From assembly GCA_033060915.1 (NCBI GenBank), contig CM065379.1:26032318-26096317 (forward strand): a stretch of 64,000 nt of DNA, read 5' to 3'. Under the pieces are notes generated by a model. That model searched no databases. It saw only the letters and a program-made list of their open reading frames with translations, and was not told the DNA's origin. The DNA comes from Euryodendron excelsum (taxonomy: Eukaryota > Streptophyta > Magnoliopsida > Ericales > Pentaphylacaceae). The translations under genes were made by a program, and so were the position numbers. This document shows, one piece after another, positions 59,794 to 64,000 of this stretch (positions are counted from its first letter, which is position 1; each line of letters opens with the position of its first letter).

Positions 59794-61027
59794 ATTTGCT
59801 GATTTTCTGCATTTGTAGAAAAACATACTTTGTTTAGTGTTATGCCTCTTTTATCTTATGAATTCATGACTTCCCGTGCTTTTGGTATAATTTCCCTGCA
59901 TGATTAGTATAGCAACAAATTTGGAAAAAATTAAATGAGAATTGCAGTTTTAATGAAAAATAACCCCCCTTTGTTTGATTCTTTGACTCACTGACTGTTC
60001 CGTGAAAGGGACCTCTGCTTCTTTTAACCCTAAATGGGCTAAACCGGAGAATGCCTTTCGAGACGCCTTTCGACTTTTACACCGCTGCTTTCATACCTTA
60101 ACTTCCGGGGAATGTGGTAGCTTGAGCTATTTCTTACATCTAAATCCCTTGTTCTTTCCCCCCCCACACTTTTTTTTTTTTTTTTTGCTATTTTTGCTAC
60201 TAGTGCCCCTGAGGGTTTTCACCAGTCCCAGCTCTGTCATTTTTGCACCAAGGCGCCTTTGCAGGTTTTCGCCAGGGTCGATAGTTTTGTATCTTGCCAC
60301 ATCCCTACCTTTTTACCTACGGCACCCTTTCGGGTTTTCACCGTATCCTCGGGAAGCGCTTGACTTTTCTCTCTTCTTTCTCTCTCTTTCCTCAGCCTGG
60401 TCCCGGATTTCTGTTGAGAAGCCTCTAAACGCTACTTGTATCATTCTCCAACTCATGGCATATTTAGCAAGCTCATTTGGACTAATCAATTTAATTCCAA
60501 TCTGAGAGGACTTTTTAGGGGTTATGGTGTTGGTACTTACTTTCGAAAGAAAAAGAAAAAGGCTCAAACCTACCACTCTACTAGTGATCACCTTTGATAG
60601 TTTTTTTGGTTCAATGGCACTTTTCCTGCGTATTCCCATCTTTCCTTGGGTATCTTATTGCACGCCCCTTTTCTTCTTTTTTTTTTTTTTTTCTGTTAAC
60701 GTTAATACCAATATTTGTGCGGACTTAAAGTAGTACTTCAAGGGCTTTTTTTTTTTTTTTTTGGGTATTTTCAGTGCCTCTGCTTAATATGATCACTTTA
60801 TTAGGGGAATGTTCCTAAAAGAAAGTAACCGGCTCTAAAGGTTTAACAAAGGTTATATATGCATTTTGATTGGATAGAAAATGAAATAAGGACCCCTCGT
60901 CATCTTGGAATTAGATTGTTTAGTCCATAGAGCTTTAACCTTAAAACACTACCTTATTGATTAATGGAAAATGAGGAGAGTAAGTTTCATTGCTTCTTCA
61001 CAGAAACCAAAGGTCTAGCTTTCGGAA
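59794..61027. other. Tat 3 spacer between antisense ORF and pol
   Basis: It contains several T runs (60170-60187, 60680-60692, 60748-60763), typical of this spacer, and blocks shared with 2100-3200. Phe/Leu-rich open frames (60002-60505) come from base bias. The antisense ORF and pol converge on it, so both transcripts may terminate here, but no clear polyadenylation signal was identified. Confidence 0.6.
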
Positions 61028-64000
61028 TCACACGTAGTAGTGTTTGACAGCATCTGAATTCAATGGGCTAGGAAATTCTTGGCCATCCATTTCCTCCAAA
61101 ACGAGAGCTCTTCCAGACAAGACTTTCTTTAACATGAATGGCCCTTCGTAGTTTGGAGCAAACTTTCCTTGTGTTGTCTCCTGATGGGGGAACACCTTCT
61201 TAAGCACCAAATCTCCCGGCTGGAATGATCGAGGTCGTACCTTCTTATCAAATGCTCTGGCCATTCGCCTTCTGTAACATTAAGCGTGATAAATTGCAGC
61301 CAACTGCTTCTCATCCAACAAACAGAGTTGAGCATATCGGTCTTTAATCTATTCTGCTTTGTCTAACTTGGTTTCTGTCAAGATCCGTAAAGAAGGAATC
61401 TCAATCTCAACAGGGATGACTGCCTCGGTGCCGTAAACTAGCTCAAAATGGGTGCTTCCAGTGGAGACCCTCATAGTAGTTCGGTAAGCCATCAATGCAA
61501 ACGGAAGCTTCTCATGCCAATCTTTGTAATTGTCAATCATTTTTCGGAGTATTCTCTTAATATTCTTGTTGGCTACTTCTACTGCCCCATTCATCTGAGG
61601 CCGGTAAGTGACCGAATTCCGGTGAGTAATGCGAAATGTTTGACATAGCCTTGATATCAATTCGTTATTCAGATTGGAACCATTATCAGTAATGAGTGAT
61701 TCGGGAATCCCATACTGGCAGATGATGTGATTTTTTATGAACCTTTCTACGACCTTCTTGGTGACATGGATGTAAGAGACGACTTCCACCCATTTAGTGA
61801 AATAATCAATAGCGACCAGGATGAAGCGATGGCCGTTAGAAGCTTTAGGAGTGATAGGACCAATCATATCTATCCCCCACATAGAAAAGGGCCATGGGGC
61901 AGACATAGAATGAAGCTCAGACGGTGGTGCTTTGATCTTATCCCCGTGTATCTGACATTTGTGACACCGAAGAACGTATCTAATGCAGTCTGACTCCATT
62001 GTTGACCAGTAATACCCCGTCCGGAGAATCTTCTTTGCAAGCGTGTGGTCATTCATGTGGGGGCCACAAACTCCCCCGTGCACTTCCTCCATGATAACTT
62101 TGGCTTCGGCGGCATTAACACATCTTAGAGGTCTGAACCATGATCTCCTGAAAAGCTCATTTCCAGCCATGAAATAGTGTCCCGCCAAACGACAAATGGT
62201 CTTCCTATCGCGTTGTGTTGCCGCATCAGGGAACGTCTTGGCTTGAATATATCTCTGGATGTCATAAAACCATGGTTTCTCGTGAGGTTCAAAGGTTGTA
62301 TGCAGACAATAAGAGGGGACATCCCTGGTGAAGATCTGTAGAGGGGGAATTTCAGTGCCACTGTCGACCTTGATTGTTGCAGCCAATGTAGCCAAGGCAT
62401 CGGCGAAACTGTTCTCTGTTCGGGGCACGTGACGAAAATCCACGTTTTTTAACAGCTGACACAAGTCCTTGACCTGTTGATGATACGAGGAGAGTTTGGC
62501 GTCTCGAGTTTGATACACGTCCTTGGATTGCTTAATGACCAAATCTGAATCTCCGAGAACAACCAATTCATCAATCTTCATTTCTACTGCCAATCTTAAC
62601 CCCAGGATGCAAGCCTCATATTCGGCGATGTTATTAGTACAGAGTTCAAGTTGTAGCTTAACTACAATGGGATAGTGACTGCCGGTTCTTGACACTACTA
62701 CTGCCCCAATGCCAGCTCCCCTTTTATTAGCAGCGCCGTCGAAAAACATCCTCCACCCGGCTGGTTCTTGTTCTTCAGACGTACCATCAATGCATAGTAT
62801 ATTTTCATCAGGAAATTGGGGCTCCATGGATTGATAATCATCAATGGGGTTCTCAGCCAGATAATCAGCTATCACCTGCCCCTTAACTGCTTTACGGGTA
62901 GTGAACACAATGTCGAATTCTGACAGGATCATGTGCCATTGAGCAATTCTGCTGGACAGGGTGGGTTTCTCGAATATATACTTGAGGGGATCCATTTGAG
63001 AGATGAGGAATGTGGTATGGTAGAGCATGTAGTGTCGAAGCCTATGAGCTGCCCAGGCTAATGCACAGCAGGTTTTCTCGAGATCGGAATACTTCGCTTC
63101 ATACAGCAGAAATTTCTTACTAAGGTAGTAAATGGCTTGTTATTTTCTCCCCGTTTCATCATGTTGCCCCAGGACACATCCCATAGAAGTATCTAACACT
63201 GTCATGTACATCAGCAAAGGACGCCCCGGGGTTGGTGCCACTAGGATAGGGGGATTTTGAAGATATTCTTTAATTTTCTCAAACACCATTTGACAGTTAT
63301 CATCCCACTCCTTTGGAACGTCTTTCTTAAGGAGCTTGAAAATAGGTTCGCACAGGTGGGTCATTTGGGCGATGAACCTGCTAATAAAGTTCAACTTTCC
63401 TAGGAAAGACCGAACCTCCTTTTCCCCTTTTGGTGTAGGCATTTCAACAATGGACTTCACCTTGGTAGGATCAACCTCTATCCCCTTTTCATTGACTATA
63501 AATCCCAACAATTTCCCTGAAGATACTCCGAACGTGCATTTGGCCGGATTTAACTTAAGCTGATATTTACGAAGGCGATCAAACACCTTCCGCAAGTTGA
63601 GCAAGTGGTCCTTCCGTTGCTTGGACTTGACGATCATGTCATCCACATAGATCTCTACTTCCTGATGCATCATGTCAGGGAATAAAGTTACCATGGCTTT
63701 TTGGTAAGTTGCCCCTGTGTTGCGAAGACCGAATGGCATGACCTTATAACAGTATACTCCCCAGGGGGTAATGAAAGCAGTCTTCTCCCGATCTTCTTCA
63801 GCCAACTTGATCTGATTATAGCCCGAAAAACCGTCCATGAAGGAAAACATTCCATGACCGGCCGTGTTGTCAACAAGCAAATCTATGTGGGGAAGAGGAA
63901 AATCATCCTTTGGACTGGCCCTGTTGAGGTCCCGAAAGTCAATGCACATCCGCACCTTGCCATCTTTCTTGGGTACCGGGACAATATTAGCCAGCCATTG
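61028..64000 (-). pseudogene. Tat 3 pol, partial (RT, two RNase H domains, integrase)
   Basis: One frame runs from the window edge to 61028 with three stops (63140-63142, 61349-61351, 61280-61282). Reverse transcriptase has MCIDFRDLNRASPKDDFPLP, VMPFGLRNTGATYQK and YVDD (63638-63649). A first RNase H, FLLYEAKYSDLEKTCCAL, is followed by the dual, archaeal-type RNase H with FFDGAANKRGAG, NIAEYEA, GDSDLV and NSFADALA supplying the acidic residues. Integrase has an HHCC-type segment (CHKCQIHGD), IDMIGP, TDNGSN and VEVANKN. The C-terminus has RSFQPGDLVLKKV. It is the best preserved pol in the window, so this is probably the youngest visible insertion. Confidence 0.95.

Larger units (their letters stand above)
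51354..64000 (-). mobile_element. Tat-lineage Ty3/gypsy element 3, partial
   Basis: A minus-strand element inserted into copia A and cut by the window end. From the left: 3' LTR (51354-56772), polypurine tract, an antisense ORF on the plus strand (58114-59793), a T-rich spacer, then pol on the minus strand (61028-64000). Two RNase H domains between reverse transcriptase and integrase, and an antisense ORF between pol and the 3' LTR, are known features of the Tat lineage (described for Grande and Retand). Gag, protease and the 5' LTR lie outside. Confidence 0.95.

Overview
This window is plant nuclear DNA made almost entirely of LTR retrotransposons. No host gene, rRNA or tRNA gene was found. 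The lineages present (SIRE-like Ty1/copia, Tekay/Del-like chromovirus, and Tat-lineage Ty3/gypsy with two RNase H domains and an antisense extra ORF) point to a seed plant with a large, repeat-rich genome, most likely a eudicot. The species cannot be named from the sequence alone.

Layout. 1-2.1 kb: a GA microsatellite and unassigned sequence. 2.1-10.67 kb: a minus-strand Tat element with a 5' LTR (6906-10671), a primer site and a decayed gag; its gag side is joined directly to the spacer that should lie beyond integrase, so pol is missing. 10.67-17.2 kb: LTR-like sequence holding a small SIRE-type solo LTR (11734-12299, TSD ATAAG) and a 1.25-kb non-autonomous Mutator-like element (12356-13608, perfect 9-bp TSD). 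17.2-27.4 kb: a tandem-repeat sequence split by a Tat solo LTR (18858-27244, perfect TSD CTAAT), which is itself split by a Tekay-type solo LTR (19153-22689).

27.4-64 kb is a deep nest. A minus-strand SIRE-like copia element (copia A, from 27416) was split in its RNase H region by a plus-strand relative (copia B, 31920-50984). Copia B was split by a Tekay-like gypsy element (gypsy C, 39781-48658). Copia A was also cut at 51354 by a minus-strand Tat element (Tat 3), whose 5.4-kb 3' LTR, antisense ORF and nearly open pol run to the window edge.

All protein-coding parts belong to the elements. Most carry frameshifts and stops. The best preserved are the Tat 3 pol (three in-frame stops in about 3 kb) and its antisense ORF of about 559 codons (one stop, preceded by a plausible leader intron). 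The most interesting non-coding signals are GGCGCC-type hairpins in Tat LTRs with a compensatory base change between copies, exact 157-bp and 29-bp repeat arrays in the Tat U3, a cluster of GTCGAC palindromes at matching places in both copia elements, a 41-bp array grown from one to ten units, and a 59-base G run in one LTR of gypsy C.
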